NCBI RefSeq assembly: GCF_025147485.1
Contig: NZ_CP102263.1
Location: 2,121,501-2,185,500 of the forward strand
Source of the DNA: Bacteroides uniformis
Lineage (GTDB): Bacteria > Bacteroidota > Bacteroidia > Bacteroidales > Bacteroidaceae
Length of the DNA stretch: 64,000 bases
Reading direction: 5' to 3'
This document shows positions 18,282-27,897 of this stretch, one piece after another. The notes under the pieces are model-generated. The model saw only the letters and a program-made list of their open reading frames with translations, did not search any database and was not told the DNA's origin. The stretch's first letter is position 1; the number at the start of each line of letters is the position of its first letter. Both the position numbers and the translations under genes were made by a program.

Positions 18282-20687
18282 ATGAAAGAAAATCTACTGA
18301 ACAACGTTAGAAAAAAAGTGATGGTATGGATGGCCTTGGCAAGTATGGCCACTTTCCTTTCCGCCCAGACTTACCGGCTTTCCGGTTGTGTGCAGGACGA
18401 GAACCGCCAACCGGTAGAGGTGGCGAATGTGCTGCTGAAGCAGGCAAAAGACAGTGCCTATATTACCGGTATGCTGACCGACACGCAAGGTTGTTTTTCC
18501 TTTGACCAGCCACTGGGAGAATACTTGTTGCATATTACCCTTATCGGCAGCGAAGACCTCTACGTTCCCGTTGTGCTGCAAGGAAACAAAAACGTTGGCG
18601 AATTGACATTGAAATCTTCTTCCGCCTTGCTGGACGAAGTGACCGTTACGGCCGCGCGTCCTGTTATCAAGCGTCTGGTGGATAGGGTAGTGTTCGATGC
18701 ACATAATACCATAGCCTCTGCCGGTGGCAGTGCACTCGACCTTCTGCGTGAAGTGCCCGGTCTGCAGGTTGGACAAAACAGCATTGGTATTATAGGTAAA
18801 GGGGGCATCAGGGTTTATATCAACGACCGTGAGACGAAGCTGTCGGGAGATGAACTGATAGATTACCTCCGTTCCTATGACGCCTCTCAGATACTGAAGG
18901 TGGAGGTGATTACCACGCCTCCGTCCAAGTACGATGCCGCCGGAAATGCAGGCATCATCAATATTCGCTTGAAGTCACGTCCCAAAGATTACGTGGGTGG
19001 TACGGCTTCCGCTTCCTACAGCGCTGGTGAAAAGGACAATTACGGATATGGCGGGGTAAGCCTGAACCTCAGCAAGGGGCGCGTGTCATCCTTCCTCAAC
19101 GGGGGTACTACGCAGGGCAACTATGAGACGCGTGAGAAGAATTACCGCTATTTTCCGCAGAACACCTGGAACAGCCGTGCCGACTACACCAATTACATGA
19201 ATAGCTTCTACCTTCAGGGAGGTGTGGACGTATCGTTGGAACGGGACTGGACTGTAGGTATGCAGGCCATCTATAATCACAGTGCTCCCAAACCGGGCAA
19301 CGCCCTTTCATGGACGGAAGTTTACGATGCCTCTACCGCCGTATTGGATTCTTTGCTGTACTCCAACAGTGACAAGGATACCAGTTCCGACCGCCTCAAT
19401 CTGAATTTTCATACCGATAAGGTCTGGGATGACAAAGGCAAGAAAATGACTTGGGATGTGGATTACCTGCGTGACAACCGGGACGAAAATATGGGCTTTC
19501 TCTCGAAAACCCTCCTGCCTGACGGTACGGAGATTCCGGGCACAAACTTCGATTACAACTATCTGCAACATCGCAAGGTAGATGTAGTCTCCTCCGCTCT
19601 TGATTTCATCCTTCCTTTTGAAAAGTACAAGATAACGGCAGGTGCCAAGGTCTCCTTTACCAACACTCGCAACGGTATCAATTACGATACATCGGACCCT
19701 ACGCTGGTGCAGGATGATTATTTCCGTTACAAGGAGCAAATCTATGCCTTATATGCTGATTATAGCCGTGAATTTTCCGAACGTTTTTCCATGCAGTTGG
19801 GCTTGCGTATGGAGCACACCCGCACTACCGGTATTTCTGAAGCGAAGGATACGGAGGACAAGCACGACTATACGCGCTTGTTCCCTACTGTCTATCTGCT
19901 TTATTCGCCTACAGACGGGCATGCGCTGAACTTCAGTTTCTCCAACCGCATCTCCCGTCCGTCACAGAATATGGTCAATCCTTTTCCGTTCTATCAGAAC
20001 AAGTACACTTACGCTTGTGGTCGTGAAGACTTGAAACCCAGTTATACTTACAATGCCGAACTGGGATATACGTTGAAGAATAACTTCAATGTTTCTGCCT
20101 ATTATTCTTATTCGGACGATGTCTTCTTCCAGGTTGTGGACTTGGATGCTGAAACGAATGTGACCTCTTTCCTCTGGGAGAATTTCATGCAGACGCATGC
20201 TTTCGGGCTTAACAATTCATACACTTTCCGTACCAAATGGCTACAAACTTACGCCCAGCATGGAGTGAGCTATCGCCGGACCACCTCCAGCGCTGCCACC
20301 ACCTCTCCTGAGGAGAAAGGGTGGGCTTATAACGCCAGCCTGCGCAACACTTTCTTCTTCAATGAAAAGAAGACTCTTCTGGCCACGTTGTCCGGTTCCT
20401 ATTCTTCCCGTCAGTATCAGGGCATCTATCTGATGAGCCCCACTTACAGCGTCAGTGCAGGTATGCTTTATCGGTTGTTGAACAATAAGCTCAGCCTCAG
20501 CCTGAATGTCAACAATTTGTTTGTCAGCCATTCCAAATTGGAAACCATGTCCAACGGGTTGAAGATAATTGCCGACAATCAGTTTGCCTTTGCCAGTTTC
20601 CGTATCGGTGTATCCTATACTTTCGGTGGTGATATACGTAGTAAGGGTCAGCGGAACAGTAACGAGGATATTCAGAGGAGGCTATAA
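18282..20687 (+). CDS. TonB-dependent-receptor-like outer-membrane beta-barrel protein
   Basis: An 801-residue protein with a signal peptide (about 1-28, ending FLSAQT). A carboxypeptidase-regulatory-like domain follows (about 30-110: SGCVQDENRQPVEVANVLL), then a plug-like region (TAARPVIKRLVDRVVFDA, DLLREVPGLQV, IRVYINDRETKLSGDEL) and a long C-terminal barrel ending in an aromatic strand (IGVSYTFGG). The layout is that of the Bacteroidetes outer-membrane protein family related to TonB receptors. No SusD partner follows, so this is not a classical polysaccharide uptake pair. The substrate is unknown. It is likely transcribed alone, with its own promoter, and may be controlled by the preceding TPR-HTH protein. 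Confidence 0.82.
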   Translation: MKENLLNNVRKKVMVWMALASMATFLSAQTYRLSGCVQDENRQPVEVANVLLKQAKDSAYITGMLTDTQGCFSFDQPLGEYLLHITLIGSEDLYVPVVLQGNKNVGELTLKSSSALLDEVTVTAARPVIKRLVDRVVFDAHNTIASAGGSALDLLREVPGLQVGQNSIGIIGKGGIRVYINDRETKLSGDELIDYLRSYDASQILKVEVITTPPSKYDAAGNAGIINIRLKSRPKDYVGGTASASYSAGEKDNYGYGGVSLNLSKGRVSSFLNGGTTQGNYETREKNYRYFPQNTWNSRADYTNYMNSFYLQGGVDVSLERDWTVGMQAIYNHSAPKPGNALSWTEVYDASTAVLDSLLYSNSDKDTSSDRLNLNFHTDKVWDDKGKKMTWDVDYLRDNRDENMGFLSKTLLPDGTEIPGTNFDYNYLQHRKVDVVSSALDFILPFEKYKITAGAKVSFTNTRNGINYDTSDPTLVQDDYFRYKEQIYALYADYSREFSERFSMQLGLRMEHTRTTGISEAKDTEDKHDYTRLFPTVYLLYSPTDGHALNFSFSNRISRPSQNMVNPFPFYQNKYTYACGREDLKPSYTYNAELGYTLKNNFNVSAYYSYSDDVFFQVVDLDAETNVTSFLWENFMQTHAFGLNNSYTFRTKWLQTYAQHGVSYRRTTSSAATTSPEEKGWAYNASLRNTFFFNEKKTLLATLSGSYSSRQYQGIYLMSPTYSVSAGMLYRLLNNKLSLSLNVNNLFVSHSKLETMSNGLKIIADNQFAFASFRIGVSYTFGGDIRSKGQRNSNEDIQRRL

Positions 20688-20705
20688 TAAGAAGTTTATT
20701 GCGTG

Positions 20706-20735
20706 TTGGCAATTGGAAGAAAATATTTATCTTTG
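20706..20735 (+). promoter_or_regulatory. Candidate Bacteroides promoter of the GH3 gene
   Basis: TTG at 20706-20708 and TATCTTTG at 20728-20735 are 19 bases apart, the usual Bacteroides -33/-7 geometry. It lies 38 bases before the GH3 start codon. Confidence 0.5.
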
Positions 20736-20772
20736 TGATACAAGCGATTGTAACAACGATTAATATAAAACC

Positions 20773-23370
20773 ATGATGAAACAGAAACTTCTTTACCTTT
20801 TGCCACTCTTCCTATTGTCGGGATGTGGACAGGCTACTTACAAGAATGCATCTCTGCCGGCAGAAGAGCGTGCCGGACTTTTGCTGAAGGAACTGACGCT
20901 CGAAGAGAAGGTGTCCTTGATGATGGACAGCTCCAAACCAGTGGAACGCCTGGGCATCAAGCCCTATAACTGGTGGAATGAAGCGTTGCATGGAGTGGCG
21001 CGTGCCGGGTTGGCCACAGTGTTTCCCCAACCGATTGGTATGGCGGCATCTTTCTCACCGGAGACTGTATACGAGGTATTTACTGCTGTTTCTGATGAGG
21101 CCCGTGCCAAGAATGCCTACTATACATCCCAGGAAAGCCATGAACGCTATCAAGGGTTGACGATGTGGACGCCTACGGTGAACATCTACCGCGACCCTCG
21201 CTGGGGAAGGGGTATAGAGACTTATGGGGAAGACCCTTATCTGACCAGCCGTATGGGTGTGATGGTTGTAAAGGGTTTGCAGGGGACGAACGATGGAAAA
21301 TATGACAAGTTGCATGCTTGTGCCAAGCACTTTGCCGTACACTCCGGTCCGGAATGGAACCGCCATGAGTTTAATGCGGAAAATATCAAGCCCCGTGATT
21401 TGTATGAAACTTATCTTCCTCCTTTCGAAGCTTTGGTGAAAGAAGGAAAAGTGAAGGAGGTGATGTGTGCCTACAACCGTTTTGAGGGCGATCCTTGTTG
21501 CGGTAGCGACCGCCTGCTGATGCAGATTTTGCGCGATGAGTGGGGATTTGACGGTATTGTCCTTTCGGACTGTGGAGCTATTGCCGATTTTTACAGAGAT
21601 TATGGTCATAAGACGCATCCTGATGCAGAGTCCGCTTCGGCGGCTGCGGTGCTGAGTGGGACTGACTTGGAATGCGGTTCGAGTTACGAGGCCCTGGTAG
21701 AAGCGGTGAAGCAGGGAAAGATTGATGAAAAAGCAGTGGATGTAGCAGTCAAGCGCCTTTTGACGGCCCGCTTTGCCTTGGGTGAAATGGACGAGCCGGA
21801 GAAGGTGTCCTGGACCGGCATTCCTTTTTCTGTGGTGGCTTCTGCCGGACACGATTCTCTGGCGCTCGACATGGCGCGCAAGTCAATGACACTGCTTATG
21901 AACAAGGATAATACCTTGCCGTTGAAGCGTGGAGGGCTGACTATAGCCGTGATGGGTCCGAATGCCAATGATTCTGTGATGCAGTGGGGAAATTATAACG
22001 GTATGCCTCCGCACACAGTTACCATTCTGGACGGAATTAGAAAAGCTTTGGGGAGTGATGATCGGCTTATTTATGAACAAGGCTGCGGATGGGTGGAGAG
22101 AGCTCAGATACAGAGCGTCTTCAACCGTTGCAAGACTGCCGACGGGAAACCCGGATTTACTGCACGCTACTGGAATAACGTGACTCGTGACGGTGAGCCA
22201 GTCACTACTGCCCAAGTGACCACTCCTTTCCATTTTTGTACATCCGGTGCCACGGTTTTTGCTCCGGGTGTGAACCTTACCGACTTCTCGGCTACCTACA
22301 ACAGCGTATTCACTCCCGACCAGTCGGGAGAGGTGGTCTTTGACATCTATGCTTATGGCTCAGGGAGATTGCGGATAAATGGGGAGGAAGTGAGAGGATT
22401 CTCCAATCAGCACGGTGGGCAGAAGAGTGCTTATACTTTGCAGGTACAAGCAGGAAAAACGTATGACGTTGAATTGGATTTTGAATATTTCCGTAGCGAT
22501 GCACAGCTGAACTTCGACCTCGGATTTAAGAATGAAGTGGATGTGAGAAAATCTGTGGAGCGTGTAAAGGATGCTGATATCGTGGTCTTTGTGGGAGGAG
22601 TCTCTCCGAACCTCGAAGGCGAGGAGATGGGTGTTGAGCTTCCCGGATTCAGAGGAGGCGACCGTACTGATATTGAGTTGCCTGCTGTCCAGCGGGAACT
22701 GATTGCCGCTTTGCACCATGCCGGTAAAAAGGTGGTGTTGGTGAACTGTTCAGGTTCTCCTATCGGCTTGGAGCCGGAAACCGGGAGGTGTGGAGCTATC
22801 CTGCAGGCATGGTATCCCGGTCAGGCAGGTGGTACGGCTGTAGCTGAAGTCTTGTTCGGTGATTACAATCCGGCAGGACGCTTGCCGGTAACCTTCTACC
22901 GTAATGTGTCACAGCTTCCAGATTTTGAGGATTATAATATGACGGGCCGGACTTACCGTTACATGACCCAGGAACCGCTTTTCCCCTTCGGTCATGGATT
23001 GAGCTATACCTCTTTCAGCTATGGCGCTGTGGTGCTTGGTTCGGATAATATAAAGTCCGGTGAGAAATTGAGATTGAGTGTCCCCGTAACCAATACCGGC
23101 AAATGTGACGGTGAAGAGGTTGTGCAGGTCTATTTGAAGAAAAACGATGATGTAGAAGGACCGAGCAAGGCATTGCGTGCTTTCAAGCGGGTACATATCC
23201 CGGCAGGAAAGACGGTCGATGTAGAGTTTGATTTGGGTGATAAAGAGTTGGTGTGGTGGAATCCGCAAAGCAATGCCATGTGCGTTTCCGAAGGCAGCTA
23301 TGAACTGATGGTGGGCGGTAGCTCGCAAACTGCTGATTTGCTGCGCCGGTCTTTTGTCATTCAGCCTTGA
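20773..23370 (+). CDS. Glycoside hydrolase family 3 lipoprotein with PA14 insertion (beta-xylosidase/beta-glucosidase type)
   Basis: An 865-residue lipoprotein (LLSGC, Cys18). The GH3 N-terminal barrel contains KHFAVHSGPE (about 185-194) and the nucleophile Asp266 in VLSDCGAI. The GH3 C-terminal domain is interrupted at about 455-595 by a PA14-like beta domain (GFTARYWNN to QLNFDLGF), and a fibronectin-III-like domain closes the protein (VPVTNTGKCDGEEVVQVYL). The KHFAVHSGPE stretch is typical of the exo-xylosidase-like branch, but beta-glucosidase activity is equally possible. The protein would act on short oligosaccharides at the envelope. It has its own promoter and a strong terminator, so it is monocistronic and not part of a polysaccharide utilization locus within this window. 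Confidence 0.88.
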   Translation: MMKQKLLYLLPLFLLSGCGQATYKNASLPAEERAGLLLKELTLEEKVSLMMDSSKPVERLGIKPYNWWNEALHGVARAGLATVFPQPIGMAASFSPETVYEVFTAVSDEARAKNAYYTSQESHERYQGLTMWTPTVNIYRDPRWGRGIETYGEDPYLTSRMGVMVVKGLQGTNDGKYDKLHACAKHFAVHSGPEWNRHEFNAENIKPRDLYETYLPPFEALVKEGKVKEVMCAYNRFEGDPCCGSDRLLMQILRDEWGFDGIVLSDCGAIADFYRDYGHKTHPDAESASAAAVLSGTDLECGSSYEALVEAVKQGKIDEKAVDVAVKRLLTARFALGEMDEPEKVSWTGIPFSVVASAGHDSLALDMARKSMTLLMNKDNTLPLKRGGLTIAVMGPNANDSVMQWGNYNGMPPHTVTILDGIRKALGSDDRLIYEQGCGWVERAQIQSVFNRCKTADGKPGFTARYWNNVTRDGEPVTTAQVTTPFHFCTSGATVFAPGVNLTDFSATYNSVFTPDQSGEVVFDIYAYGSGRLRINGEEVRGFSNQHGGQKSAYTLQVQAGKTYDVELDFEYFRSDAQLNFDLGFKNEVDVRKSVERVKDADIVVFVGGVSPNLEGEEMGVELPGFRGGDRTDIELPAVQRELIAALHHAGKKVVLVNCSGSPIGLEPETGRCGAILQAWYPGQAGGTAVAEVLFGDYNPAGRLPVTFYRNVSQLPDFEDYNMTGRTYRYMTQEPLFPFGHGLSYTSFSYGAVVLGSDNIKSGEKLRLSVPVTNTGKCDGEEVVQVYLKKNDDVEGPSKALRAFKRVHIPAGKTVDVEFDLGDKELVWWNPQSNAMCVSEGSYELMVGGSSQTADLLRRSFVIQP

Positions 23371-23398
23371 TACATCACTGACAGAGTCAAAAAAAGTT

Positions 23399-23439
23399 TT
23401 CCGCTTGAGGGTGAGTTATGGCCCTCAAGCGGAATTTTT
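23399..23439 (+). terminator. Rho-independent terminator after the GH3 gene
   Basis: A perfect 13-base-pair stem (TTCCGCTTGAGGG 23399-23411 and CCCTCAAGCGGAA 23422-23434) with a 10-base loop is followed by a T run. A-rich sequence precedes it, so it may also end transcripts from the other side. Confidence 0.9.
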
Positions 23440-23499
23440 ATATACTGGGAATACATGTTCTTAATAATCCTTAATACTATATGTTAACTCCCTTGTTTC

Positions 23500-23532
23500 T
23501 TTGTACTTCTCTAATTTTAATTGATATATTTG
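23500..23532 (+). promoter_or_regulatory. Candidate Bacteroides promoter of the SPFH gene
   Basis: TTTG at 23500-23503 and TATATTTG at 23525-23532 have a 21-base gap, matching the Bacteroides -33/-7 pattern, 36 bases before ATG 23568. Confidence 0.5.
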
Positions 23533-23567
23533 TGATATCGTTATGATATCAATTAAATTTATAGAAT

Positions 23568-24524
23568 ATGGAAACAAAAGAGTGTAGTTTCAGTGGTTTC
23601 AAGATGAATGGCTTTCTGGCCTTGTTCCTTCATTTGGTAGTGCTTACGGCGGTGATAATCTTTGGGTTTCTCATTTCTGTGCCTACCTTGATCCTTTCGG
23701 TGTGTCTGTGTCTGGTATGGTTCATTATGTTTGCCGGCTATATGGAGCTGGAACCGAACGAGGCGCGTGCCATGGTGTTCTTTGGCAAGTACAAGGGAAC
23801 ATTCAAAGAGACCGGCTTTTTCTGGGTAAACCCTTTCCTTAATAAGAAGAAGCTTTCGCTTCGTGCACGCAACCTGGATGTGGAGCCGATAAAGGTGAAC
23901 GATAAGATTGGTAATCCTATTCTTATAGGACTGGTATTGGTGTGGAAGCTGAAGGACACCTATAAAGCCATGTTTGAGATTGATTCACAAACAATGGCTG
24001 CATCCGCTCCGACAGCGGGTAATGCGAACCAGGTCAGTCTTGGCAATGCGGTGGCCAACCGTATGAATGCGTTCGAGAATTTCGTCATGATACAGAGTGA
24101 TGCCGCTCTTCGCCAGGTTGCTGGTCAGTATGCCTATGATGATAATGAGGCTGATACGGAAGAGTTGACACTTCGTTCGGGCGGTGAGGAAATCAATGAA
24201 CAGCTGGAGCAGAAATTGAATGAACGCCTGGCCATGGCAGGTATGGAAGTGGTGGAAGCGCGTATCAACTATCTGGCATATGCGCCCGAAATTGCCGCTG
24301 TGATGCTGCGTCGCCAGCAAGCATCTGCCATTATTACGGCACGCGAGAAGATTGTGGAAGGGGCAGTCTCTATGGTAAAAATGGCGCTCCATAAACTTTC
24401 TGAAGAAGAAATTGTTGAACTGGACGAAGACAAGAAAGCAGCAATGGTCAGCAATCTGTTGGTAGTGCTTTGTGCGGACGAGGCTGCCCAACCGGTAGTC
24501 AATACGGGAACGTTGAACCATTGA
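23568..24524 (+). CDS. SPFH/Band-7 domain membrane protein
   Basis: A 318-residue protein with two close N-terminal hydrophobic helices (about 15-60). A stomatin/prohibitin-like domain follows (ELEPNEARAMVFFGKYKG, RARNLDVEPIKVNDKIGNPI, GMEVVEARINYLAYAPEIA) with a helical C-terminal part. SPFH proteins form membrane-microdomain scaffolds that often control proteases or other complexes. It heads a likely operon with the alpha/beta hydrolase (12-base gap), the ribbon-helix-helix protein and a small truncated ORF. This grouping is one I associate with Bacteroides genomes, but I cannot confirm it here. Confidence 0.88.
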   Translation: METKECSFSGFKMNGFLALFLHLVVLTAVIIFGFLISVPTLILSVCLCLVWFIMFAGYMELEPNEARAMVFFGKYKGTFKETGFFWVNPFLNKKKLSLRARNLDVEPIKVNDKIGNPILIGLVLVWKLKDTYKAMFEIDSQTMAASAPTAGNANQVSLGNAVANRMNAFENFVMIQSDAALRQVAGQYAYDDNEADTEELTLRSGGEEINEQLEQKLNERLAMAGMEVVEARINYLAYAPEIAAVMLRRQQASAIITAREKIVEGAVSMVKMALHKLSEEEIVELDEDKKAAMVSNLLVVLCADEAAQPVVNTGTLNH

Positions 24525-24536
24525 TAAAGGATACGG

Positions 24537-25895
24537 ATGAAAGAGATGGGAGGCATAGGACGGTGGGCTCTTATACTGCTCTTGCTGGGCAATGTATATG
24601 GGGGCTTTGCACAAGATGCGAATACTGCGCGCGCGCAGCACATTTATGAATTGTTTGTGGCAGGGCAAGGTGACAGCATCCATGCGGCATTGAACCGGGA
24701 GTTGCAGGAGAAACTGGCTCCGGCACTCTTCAATGATTCTTTCCGGCAAGCAGAGAAAATGTTTGGTAAATCCATATCAAAAGGAGAATGGAAGACCGAT
24801 TCTGCCCAGGGAATTACTATCTATTATTCCGATGTGGAATTTGAACGTTATAATCTCCGCTTTCTAGTGGCTTTTGATGCTGACGGGGCACTGAATACAA
24901 TCCGGCTAGTCCCTGCACCTGCTGTTAGCACTGCCCAACCGGTAGCCTATGATAAGACAAAAATGGATGAAAGGGATATTACGCTGGGAGCCGACGGCTA
25001 CAAGCTTCCCGGAACGTTGACTTTGCCCAAGAGGGCAGTCGGTTCGGATGTATGCAGGGTTCCTTGTGTTATTCTGGTACATGGTTCCGGTCCTCACGAC
25101 CGTGACGAGACGATAGGTCCCAACAAGCCTTTCCGTGACCTGGCCTGGGGATTGGCGGAACGCGGCATTGCCGTCGTCCGCTATGAAAAACGGACAAAAG
25201 CATATGGTGCGGCTTGCGTTCCTGCCGGTCGCGAACTCGATTATGATACTGAGGCCGTGGACGATGCCGTTGCCATAGTGGAGCAGGTAAGAGCTTTGCC
25301 CGAGCTGGCTCCTGACAGTGTGTATGTGTTGGGGCACAGCCTGGGAGGTACATTGGCTCCCCGTATTGCCGGGCGTTCGAAAGGTTTGGCAGGTATCATT
25401 ATCCTTGCCGGACTGGCAAGACCGCTTGAAGATGCTCTTGAGGAACAGTTTTATTATACCTCTTCTTTGACGGATTCTTCAGTCAATGTAAAGGCTCAAC
25501 TTGATGAACTGAAACAACAGTTGGTGAATGTCAAAAAGCTTGGTACCGAAGAGTTCGATGAGGCAATTCCCTTACCGTTGGGGCAGCCCCGCTCCTATTG
25601 GCTGTTTGCCAACGCTTACAAACCAGTGGAGGTTGCCGCTAAACTAAAGCTGCCCATATTTGTTCTTCAAGGGGAGAGAGATTATCAAGTGACTATGGAA
25701 GACTTCGGTTTATGGCGTTCCGGTCTGTTGCATTGTAAGAATGCGTACTTCAAATCTTATCCGAAATTGAATCACTTGTTGCAGGAAGGCAGCGGCAAGG
25801 CGACTCCGTTTGAGTATAGCCATGCTTCGCCCGTCCCGGCATATGTTATGGATGACATTGCCTCCTTCGTGCGGGGCAAGCAGAATACTCTTTGA
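24537..25895 (+). CDS. Exported alpha/beta hydrolase with N-terminal DUF3887-like domain
   Basis: A 452-residue protein with an N-terminal signal peptide (about 8-25, ending GGFAQ). A DUF3887-like alpha+beta domain covers about 30-130 (IYELFVAGQGDSIHAALN). A serine-hydrolase domain carries the oxyanion strand VILVHGSGPHDRDE, nucleophile Ser268 in GHSLGG, and a late His in KLNHLLQEG. Such proteins are often annotated as dienelactone-hydrolase-like or peptidase-like; the substrate is unknown. Start: ATG 24537 has AAAGG a few bases upstream, but ATG 24546 would give an equally good signal peptide. The gene follows SPFH closely, suggesting a shared envelope role. Confidence 0.82.
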   Translation: MKEMGGIGRWALILLLLGNVYGGFAQDANTARAQHIYELFVAGQGDSIHAALNRELQEKLAPALFNDSFRQAEKMFGKSISKGEWKTDSAQGITIYYSDVEFERYNLRFLVAFDADGALNTIRLVPAPAVSTAQPVAYDKTKMDERDITLGADGYKLPGTLTLPKRAVGSDVCRVPCVILVHGSGPHDRDETIGPNKPFRDLAWGLAERGIAVVRYEKRTKAYGAACVPAGRELDYDTEAVDDAVAIVEQVRALPELAPDSVYVLGHSLGGTLAPRIAGRSKGLAGIIILAGLARPLEDALEEQFYYTSSLTDSSVNVKAQLDELKQQLVNVKKLGTEEFDEAIPLPLGQPRSYWLFANAYKPVEVAAKLKLPIFVLQGERDYQVTMEDFGLWRSGLLHCKNAYFKSYPKLNHLLQEGSGKATPFEYSHASPVPAYVMDDIASFVRGKQNTL

Positions 25896-25961
25896 TTGGT
25901 ACTTGGTTATATCAAAGTAACTTCAATCATAAATCGTAAATTGTTAAATAGTAAATAAATA

Positions 25962-26168
25962 GTGGCTAAAAAAGAAACTTCAACCAAAAGCTTTGTCCTC
26001 CGTGTGGATGCTGCAACGATGGATGCCATTGAAAAATGGGCAGCCGACGAGTTCCGTAGTACCAATGGACAGCTTCAGTGGATTATCGCTGAAGCATTGC
26101 GGAAGAGTGGGCGGATGAAGAAGTCCAAGAATCCTCCTCCGTCTGAAGAGAAAGCAAAGGAGGATTAG
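25962..26168 (+). CDS. Arc-type ribbon-helix-helix small protein
   Basis: A 68-residue protein with a GTG start (25962). The sequence FVLRVDAATMDAIEKWAADE followed by NGQLQWIIAEALRKSG has the beta-helix-helix pattern of Arc/MetJ-family DNA-binding proteins. A basic, proline-rich tail follows. No toxin gene is beside it, so an antitoxin role is not indicated. It is the third gene of the SPFH group and may regulate it. Confidence 0.72.
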   Translation: MAKKETSTKSFVLRVDAATMDAIEKWAADEFRSTNGQLQWIIAEALRKSGRMKKSKNPPPSEEKAKED

Positions 26169-26196
26169 TAATAACAGATTCTAAATCGTAGATAAT

Positions 26197-26310
26197 ATGA
26201 TTAATCTTGGTCCTTATTCCGGCAAGAATTGCCCTAATGTCCGTTTCCAACCCACTGTGCTTGACCGTATTCTGGAAGGTACGGCCCTGCTTATCGTGCT
26301 CGTTACGTGA
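26197..26310 (+). pseudogene. Truncated small membrane-protein ORF (37 codons), possible DUF1648 remnant
   Basis: From ATG 26197 the frame reads M-I-N-L-G-P-Y-S-G-K-N-C-P-N-V-R-F-Q-P-T, then V-L-D-R-I-L-E-G and a hydrophobic A-L-L-I-V-L-V-T before a TGA at 26308. The stop falls just as a first membrane helix begins. The start resembles small Bacteroidetes proteins with a DUF1648-like membrane domain found near SPFH genes, so the rest appears lost. The following 175 bases give no continuing frame that I can recognise. It could also be a genuine short peptide. Confidence 0.4.
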
Positions 26311-26429
26311 ATTAGCATTTTAATAGTTCTTTTACCATTTATCCTCCTTTTTCATCTTTATTTGTTGTTATAAATCTGCCATTACCTACTAATGGTTACT
26401 CTTTCTCTTCTTTTCGCAATTTTTAGGTA

Positions 26430-26460
26430 TTGTTCTCCTTTTTAACTACCTCTACCTTTG
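26430..26460 (+). promoter_or_regulatory. Candidate Bacteroides promoter of the porin-imelysin operon
   Basis: TTG at 26430-26432 and TACCTTTG at 26453-26460 are separated by 20 bases, the typical geometry. It lies 26 bases upstream of the porin ATG at 26486. I see no convincing Fur-type palindrome, so iron control is not shown by sequence. Confidence 0.5.
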
Positions 26461-26485
26461 CTCCCAACAAAAATTAAGATAAAAG

Positions 26486-27868
26486 ATGAGAAAATTAACT
26501 GGCTTATTCGTTTTATGTTTTTTGCTTTCTGCCAATGCTTTGCAGGCTGCTGAACCTGAAAAAGTTACTTCTGCAGCAGAGAGTACGGAGATTTCAACAG
26601 ACAAAGAGAAAAAGGAAAAAGTAGCGAATGATGGCGACAACTACAAGAAATTCCGTTTCGGTGGATACGGAGAAATGGTTGCAAGTTTTAAGGATTATGG
26701 TATTAACCGTTTCTATGGTGCGCCTGAAGGCAATCCAGACAAACATAGGAATACAATTTCTATACCCCGTTTCGTGTTGGCTCTGGATTACAAGTTCAAT
26801 TCCAAATGGATACTCGGTGCTGAAATCGAGTTTGAATCCGGTGGTACGGGTACTGCTTATGAACTTGAGAATACGGAAAACGGTGAGTATGAAACGGAGG
26901 TGGAAAAGGGTGGCGAAGTGGCTATCGAGCAATTCCACATTACCCGTTTAATTGTTCCACAATTCAACATACGTGCCGGTCACATCATTGTCCCGGTAGG
27001 ATTGACCAACGCCCATCATGAACCAATCAATTTCTTTGGAACTTATCGGCCGGAAGGAGAGACAACCATCCTTCCTTCTACGTGGCATGAAAACGGACTC
27101 GAGTTTTTTGGTTCTTTTGGAAAAGGATATGCCAGCTTTGATTATCAGGCCATGATAGTGGCCGGTCTGAATGCCAATGGCTTTGACCGTAACACCTGGA
27201 TAGCAAGTGGCAAACAAGGCATCTTTGAAGAAGACAACTTTACTTCACCGGGCTATGTGGCTCGTCTGGACTATAAGGGGGTTCCGGGGTTGCGTATAGG
27301 TGCTTCGTTCTATTACTGCGCTGATGCCGGTTCCAATTCTGACAAAGCGGATACTTATTCGTCTACCGGTAAGATTCCGGTAAGAATTTATACGGCAGAT
27401 GCCCAATACCGTAATAAATATGTGGTTGCCCGTGCCAATATGGTATACGGAAATTTGGGTAATTCAGCGAAGCTTAGTGAGGCAAATACCAAATTGTCGA
27501 ATAAATCTCCTTACAGCCGTATAACCCCCATTGCAAAGAATGTAGTCAGTTATGCAGCCGAGGCCGGTTTGAATATCAGCGCTTTCTTCAAAGGAAACAG
27601 GAAAGTTCCGGTTATCTACCCCTTTGCACGTTATGAATATTATAATCCGCAAGAAAAGGGAGAGGCCAGCCAGATAATGGAGAAACGTTGTCAGGTAAGC
27701 ATGTGGACTGCTGGATTGAATTGGTATGCCTTGCCTAATCTGGTGGTAAAGGCTGACTACACTACCCGCCAAATCGGAACAAACAAGGTTTTTGGAACTG
27801 GCAAGTATAATAGTGAAAATGAGTTTTCGATTGGTATTGCCTATATCGGTTGGTTTGTCAAGAAGTAG
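26486..27868 (+). CDS. Porin-like outer-membrane beta-barrel protein
   Basis: A 460-residue protein with a clear signal peptide (to about residue 21, ANALQA) and a short charged linker rich in Lys and Glu (about 22-50). A barrel follows, with alternating strands such as FRFGGYGEMVASF, WILGAEIEFESGG and FSIGIAYIGWFVKK, ending in a terminal aromatic residue near the C-terminus. It resembles OprO/OprP-type porins used by Bacteroidetes with imelysin genes. The first gene of the operon, it starts 26 bases after the -7 element and 29 bases before imelysin. It probably lets a metal complex or small anion through the outer membrane; the substrate is inferred only from neighbours. Confidence 0.78.
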   Translation: MRKLTGLFVLCFLLSANALQAAEPEKVTSAAESTEISTDKEKKEKVANDGDNYKKFRFGGYGEMVASFKDYGINRFYGAPEGNPDKHRNTISIPRFVLALDYKFNSKWILGAEIEFESGGTGTAYELENTENGEYETEVEKGGEVAIEQFHITRLIVPQFNIRAGHIIVPVGLTNAHHEPINFFGTYRPEGETTILPSTWHENGLEFFGSFGKGYASFDYQAMIVAGLNANGFDRNTWIASGKQGIFEEDNFTSPGYVARLDYKGVPGLRIGASFYYCADAGSNSDKADTYSSTGKIPVRIYTADAQYRNKYVVARANMVYGNLGNSAKLSEANTKLSNKSPYSRITPIAKNVVSYAAEAGLNISAFFKGNRKVPVIYPFARYEYYNPQEKGEASQIMEKRCQVSMWTAGLNWYALPNLVVKADYTTRQIGTNKVFGTGKYNSENEFSIGIAYIGWFVKK

Positions 27869-27897
27869 ATGAATAGTAATCAATTAATTTTATACAG

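Noticed and set aside
23985..24749. 254-codon minus-strand frame across the SPFH and hydrolase genes
   Set aside because: It spans two well-supported genes on the other strand with no domain or coding signal of its own.
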